Assembly (NCBI RefSeq): GCF_009795715.1
Contig: NZ_WTCR01000004.1
Location: forward strand, 310,001 to 374,000
From: Labilibaculum euxinicum
GTDB lineage: Bacteria; Bacteroidota; Bacteroidia; Bacteroidales; Marinifilaceae
Reading direction: 5' to 3'
DNA length: 64,000 nucleotides
Below are positions 46,188 through 55,543 of this stretch, piece by piece. Positions within the stretch are counted from its first letter, which is position 1; each line of letters starts with the position of its first letter. Below the pieces are notes generated by a model, which saw only the letters and a program-made list of their open reading frames with translations, was not told where the DNA came from and searched no databases. The translations under genes and the position numbers were made by a program.

Positions 46188-47141
46188 ATGACAAATCGAA
46201 TAACATCTCTTTTCAATATTAAATACCCAATTATTCAAGGGGGAATGGTTTGGTGCTCAGGCTGGAAGTTGGCAACGGCTGTTAGTAATGCCGGAGGATT
46301 AGGTTTAATTGGCGCCGGATCGATGCACCCTGATACATTTCAGGAGCATATTCAAAAAGCAAAAACTGCAACCAACAAACCATTTGGTGTTAATGTTCCA
46401 TTACTTTATCCTGAAATGGATAAGATCATGAACATCATCGTAAAAGAAGGTGTTAAAATTGTATTTACATCGGCAGGAAGCCCTAAAAAATGGACTCCAT
46501 TTTTAAAAGAACATGATATTACGGTGGTGCATGTTGTATCAAGTGCTCTTTTTGCAAAAAAATGCGAAGAAGCTGGTGTTGATGCAGTTGTTGCTGAAGG
46601 TTTTGAAGCGGGAGGACATAACGGAAGAGAGGAAACAACTACAATGACATTAATTCCTTCAGTTCGAAAAGCCATTCAATTGCCTTTGATTGCGGCTGGT
46701 GGAATTGGATCCGGAGAAAGCATGTTATCTGCAATGATATTGGGAGCTGATGGCGTTCAAATGGGAACCCGTTTTGCCATTTCTGAAGAATCATCGGCTC
46801 ACGAAAATTTCAAAAAATCGGTACTGGAACTAGGTGAAGGCGGAACAAAACTGGCTTTGAAAAAGTTAGCCCCTACTCGTTTGGTTAAAAATAATTTTTT
46901 CAATCAAGTGAATGAAGCGGAATGCAGAGGTGCATCTCCAGAAGAAATGAAGGAAATTTTAGGAAAAGGTCGTGCAAAAAGCGGCATGTTTGAAGGAAAT
47001 TTGGATGAAGGAGAATTGGAGATTGGGCAGATTTCAGCACTAATCACTAAAATCCAAACCGTTTCTGAAATTATATCCCAAATAGAACAGGAATATCAAG
47101 AGAGTCTGGCTCAATTACAATCCAATAAATATAAATTTTAA
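46188..47141 (+). CDS. Nitronate monooxygenase / FabK-like flavin oxidoreductase
   Basis: 317 residues, an FMN-binding TIM barrel. YPIIQGGMVWCSGWKLATAVSNAGGLGLIG is the family N-terminus, AGGHNGREETTTMTLIPSV is the conserved substrate/flavin segment and AAGGIGSG plus GADGVQMGTRFA binds the FMN phosphate. Members oxidise nitronates or reduce enoyl-ACP (FabK); the sequence alone does not tell which. Its stop is 34 nt before the M16 peptidase gene, so they may share a transcript. Confidence 0.88.
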   Translation: MTNRITSLFNIKYPIIQGGMVWCSGWKLATAVSNAGGLGLIGAGSMHPDTFQEHIQKAKTATNKPFGVNVPLLYPEMDKIMNIIVKEGVKIVFTSAGSPKKWTPFLKEHDITVVHVVSSALFAKKCEEAGVDAVVAEGFEAGGHNGREETTTMTLIPSVRKAIQLPLIAAGGIGSGESMLSAMILGADGVQMGTRFAISEESSAHENFKKSVLELGEGGTKLALKKLAPTRLVKNNFFNQVNEAECRGASPEEMKEILGKGRAKSGMFEGNLDEGELEIGQISALITKIQTVSEIISQIEQEYQESLAQLQSNKYKF

Positions 47142-47175
47142 AGCGTATCCATTCTTAAATTACACAGAAGAAACT

Positions 47176-48414
47176 ATGATTGAATTTGATAAATTTACAC
47201 TTAAGAATGGCTTGCGGGTAATTGTGCATCGCGATGAAACCACTCCAATGGCTGCCGTAAACATATTATACAATATTGGAGCAAAAGATGAAAATCCTGA
47301 AAGAACCGGATTTGCACACCTTTTTGAACACCTCATGTTTGGAGGATCGATAAATATTCCAAATTACGACGAACCCCTGCAAATGGTAGGAGGCGACAAC
47401 AATGCTTGGACCAATAATGACATCACCAATTACTATCTTACTGTTCCAAAAGCTAATTTAGAAACCGCTTTTTGGTTGGAATCCGACAGAATGCTGAGTC
47501 TTGCTTTCAGCGAAAAAAGTCTGGAAGTACAGCGAAGTGTAGTCATTGAAGAATTTAAACAACGATATTTCAATCAGCCTTACGGCGATGTTTGGTTACA
47601 CCTTCGCCCTTTGGCCTATAAAGAACATCCATACCAATGGCCAACAATTGGAAAATCTATCGATCACATTGAAAAAGCTACTTTAGAAGAAGTTAAAGAT
47701 TTCTTTTTTCACCATTATGCACCCAATAATGCAATTATGGTTGTTGCAGGAAATGTGGATACTCAACAAGTTAAAGAACTATCGGAAAAATGGTTTGGAC
47801 CAATTGAACGAAGAGAAATTCAAGAAAGAAATCTTCCTGTTGAACCAACTCAAAATGAATTCCGGAGCAAACGAATAGATAGTAACGTACCGTTCGATGC
47901 AATCTATATGGCCTTTCATATGGGAAAAAGAATGGACGAAGATTTTTATATTATAGATTTGGTTTCGGATGTTTTGTCTAACGGACAATCGTCACGTATT
48001 TTTCAATCTTTGGTAAAAGAAAAGAATTTATTCTCTTCGATCGACGCTTATATTACAGGTGAATTTGAACCTGGATTGTTTCTGATAACAGGAAAACTGG
48101 TTGAAGGTGTAGCCATGGAAACAGCAGAAGCTGCCATTTGGGAAGAACTGAATAAAATGGCCACAACAAAAGTTGATGAGTACGAACTTCAGAAAGTGAA
48201 AAATAAGGTGGAGTCAAGCTTAGTGTTTTCAGAAATCAGCTATTTAAACAAGGCTATGAACCTGGCTACACATGAATTATTAGGTGATGCCGACGACATT
48301 AATAAAGAAGTGGAAAAATATCAGAAAGTAAGTGTTGCTGACATTTTAAACAGTTCCGCTAAAATTTTCAGAAAAGAAAATTGCTCTACACTTTATTACT
48401 ACTCAAAAAAATAG
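47176..48414 (+). CDS. M16-family zinc peptidase, catalytic subunit
   Basis: 412 residues. The inverted zinc motif HxxEH is present as H48-L-F-E51-H52 in GFAHLFEHLMFGGS, with the downstream glutamate region ESDRMLSLAFSEKSLEVQRSVVIEEFKQ. It lacks the C-terminal R-x(n)-GYxY substrate motif, which is found instead in the next gene. This matches two-chain M16B enzymes that work as heterodimers. It has a short C-terminal half, ends 2 nt before the partner and probably cleaves peptides in the cytoplasm, since no signal peptide is seen. Confidence 0.93.
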   Translation: MIEFDKFTLKNGLRVIVHRDETTPMAAVNILYNIGAKDENPERTGFAHLFEHLMFGGSINIPNYDEPLQMVGGDNNAWTNNDITNYYLTVPKANLETAFWLESDRMLSLAFSEKSLEVQRSVVIEEFKQRYFNQPYGDVWLHLRPLAYKEHPYQWPTIGKSIDHIEKATLEEVKDFFFHHYAPNNAIMVVAGNVDTQQVKELSEKWFGPIERREIQERNLPVEPTQNEFRSKRIDSNVPFDAIYMAFHMGKRMDEDFYIIDLVSDVLSNGQSSRIFQSLVKEKNLFSSIDAYITGEFEPGLFLITGKLVEGVAMETAEAAIWEELNKMATTKVDEYELQKVKNKVESSLVFSEISYLNKAMNLATHELLGDADDINKEVEKYQKVSVADILNSSAKIFRKENCSTLYYYSKK

Positions 48415-48416
48415 GA

Positions 48417-49733
48417 ATGAAAAATTTATACAGAAACACAGCTCCCGAATTCAAAACAGTAGATAGTGTTGAAATTCTGCCCTCACTAAAACATTCGTTG
48501 AGCAACAACATTCCCGTTCACATCATTAATGGTGGTAGTCAGGATGTTGTAAAAATTGAATTTATTTTTAATGCTGGAATCTGGCAACAGAAAAAACCGT
48601 TAATTGCTACTTTAACCAACACAATGCTTAACGAGGGAACCTCCTCTTTATCAGCATCTGAAATTGCAGAGAAATTTGATTTCCTTGGGGCTCACATTGG
48701 GTTTTCAGCGAGCAAACATGATGCAAGTGTTACGCTGTACAGCCTTAAAAAACATTTTTCAGAGACTCTTGCATTAATTGCAGATCTAATCAAGAATTCC
48801 ATTTTTCCCGAGAAAGAATTCAAAACAATTTTAACCAATAAGAAACAGCAATATCAAATTGATCATCAAAAAACAAATGTTTTAGCTAAAGAAAAATTCA
48901 CAGAGATGATTTATGGAAAAAATCATCCTTATGCAAACATCTATGATAGCAGTGAATTTGACAATTGCAGTCTGCAGGATGTTAAAGAATTTTACAAAGA
49001 ACATTACACGCCCAACAACTGCCATATTATAATAGCTGGTAAGGTGGATGATAATGTGCTATCTGAGGTTGAAGATTTATTTGGTATAAATAAATGGACA
49101 AATCAAAGTCCGTCAATTGATTTCGACCATAAAATAATAAGTTCAAAAGAAAAGTCAGCCTTCGTATGTAAAGATGATGCTGTTCAATCAACAATCCGAA
49201 TTGGCCGCAAATTATTCACAAAAACTCACCCCGATCATACGGGAATGCAACTTTTAAATTTAATATTAGGGGGCTATTTCGGATCACGGCTGATGCAAAA
49301 CATCAGAGAAGAAAAAGGATATACCTACGGAATCAACTCTATCCTGATCTCTCATCTAAAAGATGGCCATTTTACGATTGTTACTGAAGTTGGTGCTGAG
49401 GTTTGTAAGGCTGCAGTTCAAGAAATATTCATCGAAATTAAGCGGTTAAGGGAAGAATTGGTCCCCGAAGATGAGTTGACATTAGTGAAAAATTATATTT
49501 CAGGTGAATTACTTCGAAATTTAGACAGTCCTTTTGCCTTGTCGGATGGATTAAAAGGAAATCTACCTTTTGGATTAGACAATACCTATTTTGCACAATT
49601 TATTAAGGATTTAAAAGCTGTTACTGCAAAAAAAATAATGGAATTGGCGAATGAGTATTTACAGCTTGATGATCTTTACCTTATAGTCTGTGGACCGAAG
49701 GAATGCGAAGAAGCCGTTGCCTTTTCAAATTAA
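48417..49733 (+). CDS. M16-family peptidase-like protein, non-catalytic subunit
   Basis: 438 residues from ATG 48417, just after the catalytic gene. At the zinc-site position the sequence is LTNTMLNEGT, so HxxEH is missing. It keeps the R/Y substrate motif (QNIREEKGYTYGIN). In known two-chain M16 enzymes the inactive chain holds this motif and completes the chamber. Translational coupling with the catalytic subunit is likely. Confidence 0.92.
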   Translation: MKNLYRNTAPEFKTVDSVEILPSLKHSLSNNIPVHIINGGSQDVVKIEFIFNAGIWQQKKPLIATLTNTMLNEGTSSLSASEIAEKFDFLGAHIGFSASKHDASVTLYSLKKHFSETLALIADLIKNSIFPEKEFKTILTNKKQQYQIDHQKTNVLAKEKFTEMIYGKNHPYANIYDSSEFDNCSLQDVKEFYKEHYTPNNCHIIIAGKVDDNVLSEVEDLFGINKWTNQSPSIDFDHKIISSKEKSAFVCKDDAVQSTIRIGRKLFTKTHPDHTGMQLLNLILGGYFGSRLMQNIREEKGYTYGINSILISHLKDGHFTIVTEVGAEVCKAAVQEIFIEIKRLREELVPEDELTLVKNYISGELLRNLDSPFALSDGLKGNLPFGLDNTYFAQFIKDLKAVTAKKIMELANEYLQLDDLYLIVCGPKECEEAVAFSN

Positions 49734-49866
49734 TTCCTTTTTTACCAAACTGGATGATATTTCAGTTTAATGTATGGTAATTTGTTGTGAAAATTCGCAT
49801 ATTAATGATTACCTGTTAAAAAAAGGTAAACATGTACTACATTTAGTATCTTAAAATTATAAGATT

Positions 49867-49888
49867 TTGCTACTTTTAATCGTAGCAA
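49867..49888. promoter_or_regulatory. Small hairpin upstream of rel
   Basis: TTGCTAC and GTAGCAA (49867-49873, 49882-49888) form a 7-bp stem with an 8-nt loop, 28 nt before the rel start codon. There is no T run, so it is more likely a leader structure or operator than a terminator. Confidence 0.3.
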
Positions 49889-49915
49889 CAATATATACAG
49901 AACAAAGGGGTTTTT

Positions 49916-52162
49916 ATGAGTAGTGAAACCGAAAAAGACAAACAACTAATACTTGACGCCTACGAGGAACTTTTGAAACATTGCAAAAGGAGTCGTGAGC
50001 CGGAAAGTAAACAAATGATAGACAAGGCTTTTCATTTTGCATGGGAAGCTCATAGAGAGGTGCGTCGCAAATCAGGAGAGCCTTATGTTTTGCATCCAAT
50101 TGCTGTAGCTCAAATTGCAGCAAAAGAAATGGGGCTGGGAACAAAATCTATTGTAGCTTCCTTACTGCATGATGTTGTTGAAGATACCGAATACACCCTT
50201 GAAGATATCCAAAATCATTTTGGTGAAAAAGTTGCCCAAATTGTTGATGGTCTGACTAAAATTTCGGACGTATTTGATCAACAAACTTCAATGCAGGCAG
50301 AGAATTTCAGAAAAATGCTGTTAACCCTATCCGATGATCTTAGGGTGATTCTGATAAAAATGGCCGACAGACTGCACAACATGCGCACCTTGAGCTCTAT
50401 GCCATTGCGCAAACAAATGAAAATTGCCGGCGAAACACTTTTTCTTTTTGCTCCCTTAGCACATCGAATGGGATTGTATGCTATTAAATCTGAATTGGAA
50501 GATTTAAGTCTGAGATATGAACACCCGGATGACTTTGACAACATTTCCAAAAAGATAATAGAACAAGAAGAAAAACAACAAAAAATAATACAGAGCATAA
50601 TTGCTCCGATTAAGGAGAAACTTAAAGAAGCAAATATTCAATGCTCCATTAAAAACCGACCAAGGTCAATTTTCTCTATTTGGAATAAAATTGAAACTCA
50701 AAATACCAGTATTGAAGAAATTTACGATCTCATTTCCGTCAGGGTCGTTTTTACACCCAAGGAAGGTGTTTCTGAGAAAAACCAATGTTGGAATATCTAT
50801 TCCCTTATTACTGATATTTACAAACCAAAACCAGAACGTATCAGGGATTGGGTTAGTACACCGAAAGCCAACGGGTATCAGGCGCTGCACGTAACAGCCA
50901 TGGGACCTCAGGGAAGGTGGGTCGAATTTCAGATAAGAACAGAGAAAATGGATGACATTGCAGAAAAAGGTTTTGCAGTTCATTCTAAATACAATACCAG
51001 TGGAAGTGGAGAGTCTGAATTAGATAAGTGGCTGAACGATGTTCGTGAAATCTTAGATAATCCTGAAGCTGACGCTATGGCTTTCCTCGACGAATTTAAA
51101 TTGAATTTATTTTCAAAGGAAATTCAGGTTTTTACACCTAAAGGACACATTCGCACTTTACCCAAAAAAGCCACGACTCTTGATTTTGCCTACGACATCC
51201 ATACAGATATCGGAAATCATTGTATTGGAGCTAAAGTAAATCATCGGCTGGTGCCATTAAGCCATGAATTAAAAAGTGGTGATCAAGTGGAAATTCTAAC
51301 TTCTGAAAAACAGGTCCCCAAATATGAATGGATTGAATTTGTAATCACTGCCCGGGCAAAGTCTAAAATTAAATCTGCCTTTAAAAAAGAAAGAAAAGAA
51401 TACACTTTAAAAGGTTCCAGAATGATAGAAGATCAATTATCTGACAGCGGTCTTCTCCTAAATGCAAAAGCATTTCGAAAAATGCTGGAGCACTACAAAC
51501 TTTCGAATAAAGAAGAATTATTTTATAAAGTTGGTATAGGAAACATCAACATCAACGAAATTGATGGTGTTGTTCGAAAAAAATCAAAAAGTAAATTCAT
51601 TAAGTACTGGAAACTTCAGTTTTTTGGCAATTCAGAGGAAAATGAGGACGAAGAAATCCTTGAAACTCCTAATGCAAAACCTGAACTTGATAAAAAGAAA
51701 ACTCTTATGCTTACAGAATTGGCAGCTAATGAGAGTTATAAAATTGCAGCCTGCTGCAAACCAATACCTGGAGACGAAGTTCTTGGCTATCTGGATATGG
51801 CTAATAATGTAACCATACACAAAAGGAAATGCCCCAACGCATTAAAATTAATGTCAAGTCAGGGCGATCGGATTCTTGCTGCAGATTGGACCAGTCATAG
51901 GTTAATGTCTTTTCTCGCCATTATTGAATTGACAGGAATTGATAAAATTGGCATTGTTAATGAAGTTACCAATGTTATCTCAAAAGATCATGATGTAAAT
52001 ATGCGATCGCTGCACTTTGAAAGCCATGATGGTGTGTTTGAGGGCTTAATCCACCTCTATGTTCACAATACTGAAGATCTTAACAATTTAATTATGAAAC
52101 TTATCAAGATCAAAGGTCTTGATAATGTGAAACGTATCGAAAATATTGAAGAATACAGCTAA
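49916..52162 (+). CDS. rel: Bifunctional (p)ppGpp synthetase/hydrolase, RelA/SpoT family
   Basis: 748 residues with all the domains of a long RSH protein: HD hydrolase (HPIAVAQ; H85-D86 in LLHDVVEDTEYT), synthetase (SIFSIWNKI ... YDLISVRVVF), TGS, and a C-terminal ACT domain (ELTGIDKIGIVNEVTNVISKD). The synthetase loop before PKANGYQALH reads RIRD, close to the basic RxKD of bifunctional Rel/SpoT rather than the EFDD of E. coli RelA. It makes and degrades the starvation alarmone ppGpp. It is followed 102 nt later by fur. Confidence 0.95.
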   Translation: MSSETEKDKQLILDAYEELLKHCKRSREPESKQMIDKAFHFAWEAHREVRRKSGEPYVLHPIAVAQIAAKEMGLGTKSIVASLLHDVVEDTEYTLEDIQNHFGEKVAQIVDGLTKISDVFDQQTSMQAENFRKMLLTLSDDLRVILIKMADRLHNMRTLSSMPLRKQMKIAGETLFLFAPLAHRMGLYAIKSELEDLSLRYEHPDDFDNISKKIIEQEEKQQKIIQSIIAPIKEKLKEANIQCSIKNRPRSIFSIWNKIETQNTSIEEIYDLISVRVVFTPKEGVSEKNQCWNIYSLITDIYKPKPERIRDWVSTPKANGYQALHVTAMGPQGRWVEFQIRTEKMDDIAEKGFAVHSKYNTSGSGESELDKWLNDVREILDNPEADAMAFLDEFKLNLFSKEIQVFTPKGHIRTLPKKATTLDFAYDIHTDIGNHCIGAKVNHRLVPLSHELKSGDQVEILTSEKQVPKYEWIEFVITARAKSKIKSAFKKERKEYTLKGSRMIEDQLSDSGLLLNAKAFRKMLEHYKLSNKEELFYKVGIGNININEIDGVVRKKSKSKFIKYWKLQFFGNSEENEDEEILETPNAKPELDKKKTLMLTELAANESYKIAACCKPIPGDEVLGYLDMANNVTIHKRKCPNALKLMSSQGDRILAADWTSHRLMSFLAIIELTGIDKIGIVNEVTNVISKDHDVNMRSLHFESHDGVFEGLIHLYVHNTEDLNNLIMKLIKIKGLDNVKRIENIEEYS

Positions 52163-52263
52163 ATTAAAATTTATTCTAAATAAGCTTCCAGTTCTAAAAA
52201 AAATCACTATTTTAGACCCATTATTTTAAATTAGATTAGATAACACCTAGGTTATTTTTTGAT

Positions 52264-52722
52264 ATGAGCAACGAAGACACTAAAGAAATTGTTAAGAAGA
52301 TGTTTACAGAATATCTTCAGAAAAAGGGACATCGAAAGACTCCGGAAAGATACGCAATACTAGATGAGATATATTCCCGGGAAGGTCACTTCGATATTGA
52401 ATCTCTTTATATCTTTATGAAAAATAAAAACTATCGTGTCAGCAGAGCAACACTTTACAATACTATAGATCTTCTTTTAGATTGTAAATTGGTAGTTAAG
52501 CATCAATTTGGTAAAAATATCGCTCAGTTCGAAAAAGCATATGACAGCAACAAACACGATCATTTGATTTGTACCCGTTGTGGAAAAGTTCTTGAATTTT
52601 GCGACACCCGTTTAGAAGATGTTCGTAAAAATGTTTCTGATGATATGGACTTCAAAGTTTCTCATCATTCCTTATATATCTACGGAATTTGCCAGGAATG
52701 TCGAAAATTAGAAAACAACTAA
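52264..52722 (+). CDS. fur: Fur-family metal-responsive regulator
   Basis: 152 residues. The N-terminal winged helix has [28 protein letters not shown] and [22 protein letters not shown]. The C-terminal dimerisation domain contains the [15 protein letters not shown] metal site and a second cysteine pair (CQEC), for the structural zinc. It is probably Fur rather than PerR or Zur, but ligand specificity is not certain from sequence. It ends with a strong terminator. Confidence 0.92.
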   Translation: MSNEDTKEIVKKMFTEYLQKKGHRKTPERYAILDEIYSREGHFDIESLYIFMKNKNYRVSRATLYNTIDLLLDCKLVVKHQFGKNIAQFEKAYDSNKHDHLICTRCGKVLEFCDTRLEDVRKNVSDDMDFKVSHHSLYIYGICQECRKLENN

Positions 52723-52746
52723 GTTTATCAACAATCAATATCTTTC

Positions 52747-52775
52747 AAAAACCTCTTTAAATAAGAGGTTTTTTT
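52747..52775 (+). terminator. Terminator of fur
   Basis: Arms AAAAACCTCTT (52747-52757) and AAGAGGTTTTT (52763-52773) with a 5-nt loop, followed by more T residues. Confidence 0.85.
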
Positions 52776-52836
52776 ATCCCCAAAAATGACTTATCAACAA
52801 GACCTGTTTTCAACTGCCCGAAATAAAAATATTTAT

Positions 52837-52844
52837 TACCTTTG
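52837..52844 (+). promoter_or_regulatory. -7 element of purA
   Basis: TACCTTTG matches TAnnTTTG and lies 124 nt before the purA start codon, so purA would have a leader of over 100 nt. The -33 element is poor. Confidence 0.45.
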
Positions 52845-52967
52845 ACTGTTAAAACTTGCAAGCATTCTTCAAGATTTAACAGCGTACCCGAACCAATTTT
52901 ATAAATCCAATCGTAAAATTGGTTTGGATAATTACTTGTTAAGATTTACTATCAAATTATTAGACAG

Positions 52968-54239
52968 ATGAAAGTTGATGTACTTTTAGGCCTCCAATGG
53001 GGAGATGAAGGTAAAGGAAAAGTTGTGGATGTACTAACCCCAAAGTACAATTTTATCACCCGTTTTCAGGGTGGCCCCAACGCAGGACACACTTTGGAAT
53101 TTAATGAAATAAAGCACGTTCTGCATACAATTCCTTCCGGTATCTTCCGCGATGATAAGATTAACGTTATTGGAAATGGTGTTGTTATCGACCCGGTAAT
53201 TTTCAAGAAAGAAATTGAAGGAATAAAAAAACTTGGAATCAATCTATCCAAAACCTTATTTATTTCGAAGAAGGCTCATTTAATTTTACCTTCTCACAGA
53301 ATTCTTGATGCGGCATCTGAAGCGGCTAAAGGGAAATCAAAAATTGGATCAACCCTTAAAGGAATTGGACCAACCTATATGGATAAAACCGGAAGAAACG
53401 GTTTGCGTGTAGGAGATATCAAATTAAACTTCAAAGAAAAATACGACTCGTTAGTTGACAAGCACCGTTTAATGCTTGACAAACTTTATGAGTTTGATTA
53501 CGACATTTCTGAATACGAAACCGAATGGTTTGAAGGCATTAAAGTTTTAGCTGAATTTCAGTTAATCGACAGTGAACAATTTCTTAATGATGCTCTTAAA
53601 GATGGCAAATCAATTCTTGCTGAAGGTGCACAGGGAACTATGCTGGATGTTGACTTTGGCTCCTATCCATTTGTAACTTCATCGAACACTGTTTGTGCAG
53701 GAGCTTGTACTGGTTTAGGTATTGCACCGAATCGAATTGGCAGAGTTATTGGTATCTTCAAAGCATATTGCACAAGAGTTGGTATGGGACCATTTCCAAC
53801 TGAGCTTTTTGATGCTGATGGAGATTTGCTAAGAGCTAAAGGAAATGAATTTGGATCGACAACCGGTCGTGCCCGAAGATGCGGTTGGTTAGATTTGGTT
53901 GCTCTTAAGTATTCGATCATGATTAACGGCGTTACTGAATTAACCATGATGAAATCGGATGTAATGGACGATTTTGACACCATTAAAATTTGTACATCTT
54001 ACCTTGTAAATGGTGAAGAAGTTGAGCATGTTCCTTACGAAATGACTGACGATATCAAACCTGTTTACACAGAGTTTAAAGGTTGGAAAACTGATATGAC
54101 TGCTGTTACTCATGAGAATGAGTTCCCTGAAGAATTTAATGCTTACATTAATTTTATTGAGGAAGAAACCGGAGTACCTGTTAAAATTGTTTCTGTTGGT
54201 CCAAACAGAGCTCAAACTATTGAAAGAATGCTTGATTAA
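52968..54239 (+). CDS. purA: Adenylosuccinate synthetase
   Basis: 423 residues, the normal length. It makes adenylosuccinate from IMP, Asp and GTP in AMP synthesis. The P-loop GDEGKGK (12-18) and LQWGDEGKGK N-terminus, GIGPTYMDK, and the TTGRARRCGWLDLV motif near residue 300 identify it. It is transcribed alone, with a bidirectional terminator shared with the convergent DUF4831 gene. Confidence 0.97.
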   Translation: MKVDVLLGLQWGDEGKGKVVDVLTPKYNFITRFQGGPNAGHTLEFNEIKHVLHTIPSGIFRDDKINVIGNGVVIDPVIFKKEIEGIKKLGINLSKTLFISKKAHLILPSHRILDAASEAAKGKSKIGSTLKGIGPTYMDKTGRNGLRVGDIKLNFKEKYDSLVDKHRLMLDKLYEFDYDISEYETEWFEGIKVLAEFQLIDSEQFLNDALKDGKSILAEGAQGTMLDVDFGSYPFVTSSNTVCAGACTGLGIAPNRIGRVIGIFKAYCTRVGMGPFPTELFDADGDLLRAKGNEFGSTTGRARRCGWLDLVALKYSIMINGVTELTMMKSDVMDDFDTIKICTSYLVNGEEVEHVPYEMTDDIKPVYTEFKGWKTDMTAVTHENEFPEEFNAYINFIEEETGVPVKIVSVGPNRAQTIERMLD

Positions 54240-54273
54240 TCAGGCACAACAATAAAAGTCTGTTAAGACTCAC

Positions 54274-54309
54274 AAAAAAAACCTGTTTGAAAATCAAACA
54301 GGTTTTTTT
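54274..54309. terminator. Bidirectional terminator between purA and the DUF4831-like gene
   Basis: A long stem: AAAAAAACCTGTTTGA (ending 54290) pairs with TCAAACAGGTTTTTTT (54294-54309) across a 3-nt loop. A and T ends serve both convergent genes. Confidence 0.9.
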
Positions 54310-54324
54310 AATTCTGTAAAAACA

Positions 54325-55467
54325 TTATTTACTTACATTTTTGATTGATCCTAAATCAGGAAAAAATTCAATGCTGTAATTTTCATTCAGCAACACTTCA
54401 GCAGGCATATTCGCAATTTTTCCAAACTGTGCAATCGGCATTCTATTCTGAAATAAAATTTCTCTCCCATTAGAAATAGATACATCAGCCATTCCCGGAA
54501 TTCTGTAAAATATTTGCTTCTGAGGAACAAGTCCAACTGTTGGAATAATTGCCAACTCTCTTGTTATCTCTAAATTTTTAAAATCAACACGAATTGGTTT
54601 CCCACCCAAATCATTCACTCCAACCGGGCCAGCTTGCGGAGACATTCGAAAAATTACGCCGCCATTTTCACCATTTTTAGGAGTGTATAAAAACTGAAAA
54701 TTCTCTGTAAATCCAACTCTTTTGCCAACAAACAGAGATAAGTAATCATTTTCTAATTTTTCCAATTCTTTAATAATGATCTCATAAGCCTTTCCATCCG
54801 GAGGCAATACCTCATAATTTGCAGTTAATATTTTAAATCTTCTTTTTCTTAACTTAAATATCTGATGAGCCGCTTCTTCCGCTTTCTCCTCCAAAGATTT
54901 TACCAAGGCCTGCTTTTCCAGAACCGGAACTTTTACAAAAGCTGTATCCGTTTCCACCACTTTAAAAATGGTATCCTCTTTATATTTTATTATTGGATCG
55001 ATTGAAAATTTCCCGTATTCTATATCAATCTTATCATCGGTAATGAAAACCGATTCTTTTTCTTCTTTCAATATCATTTTCTTCTCCAAATTAAAACCTC
55101 TGATTAATCCGGTAGGAGTCAACGAAATTAAACTAGGTTCATAATCCACGGAAGTGGTAATTTTATGATATTCTTCCGGATCTACCTCACCATGAGAAGA
55201 AACATCTATTGATTTTAGTTCCCACTCCACTCCATCGGCAGAAACAACATCCGAAATATTCAGATATTTCTTTGCATATTCGGCAAAAGGACCTCTTTTC
55301 AAAATCGTTTTTTCTGCAATCACATTAAGTTTTAAAACGGTTTGAGGCAATGCATACACTACTGTATTAGGAGTATCAAGCGTTTTTCTCTTTTGAGCAC
55401 CGGCATACCACTGACAAGAAGTTACAACAAGTAATACCAATAAAGTTCTTAGAATCATTCGGTTCAT
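54325..55467 (-). CDS. DUF4831-family secreted protein
   Basis: 380 residues with a signal peptide whose Cys (VVTSC) suggests a lipoprotein, though a later cleavage at YAGAQ is also possible. The motif VVYALPQTVLKLNVIAEKTILKRGPFAEYAKKYL is characteristic of DUF4831, a Bacteroidota family of unknown function; a segment KAYEIIIKELEKLENDYLSLFVGK is also typical. It lies 76 nt downstream of nnr on the same strand, so co-transcription is possible. An envelope role is inferred from the signal only. Confidence 0.85.
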   Translation of the reverse strand: MNRMILRTLLVLLVVTSCQWYAGAQKRKTLDTPNTVVYALPQTVLKLNVIAEKTILKRGPFAEYAKKYLNISDVVSADGVEWELKSIDVSSHGEVDPEEYHKITTSVDYEPSLISLTPTGLIRGFNLEKKMILKEEKESVFITDDKIDIEYGKFSIDPIIKYKEDTIFKVVETDTAFVKVPVLEKQALVKSLEEKAEEAAHQIFKLRKRRFKILTANYEVLPPDGKAYEIIIKELEKLENDYLSLFVGKRVGFTENFQFLYTPKNGENGGVIFRMSPQAGPVGVNDLGGKPIRVDFKNLEITRELAIIPTVGLVPQKQIFYRIPGMADVSISNGREILFQNRMPIAQFGKIANMPAEVLLNENYSIEFFPDLGSIKNVSK

Positions 55468-55543
55468 TATAATCTGAATTTTTTGTTTAAAATCGGCTAA
55501 TAAAACTAACGGTAATTATTACCTAACTAATATACAAAGCTCA

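Noticed and set aside
52724-52800. TTATCAACA strings near the fur terminator resembling DnaA boxes
   Set aside because: Two loose matches with one mismatch each are too few for an origin, and dnaA or dnaN are not near.
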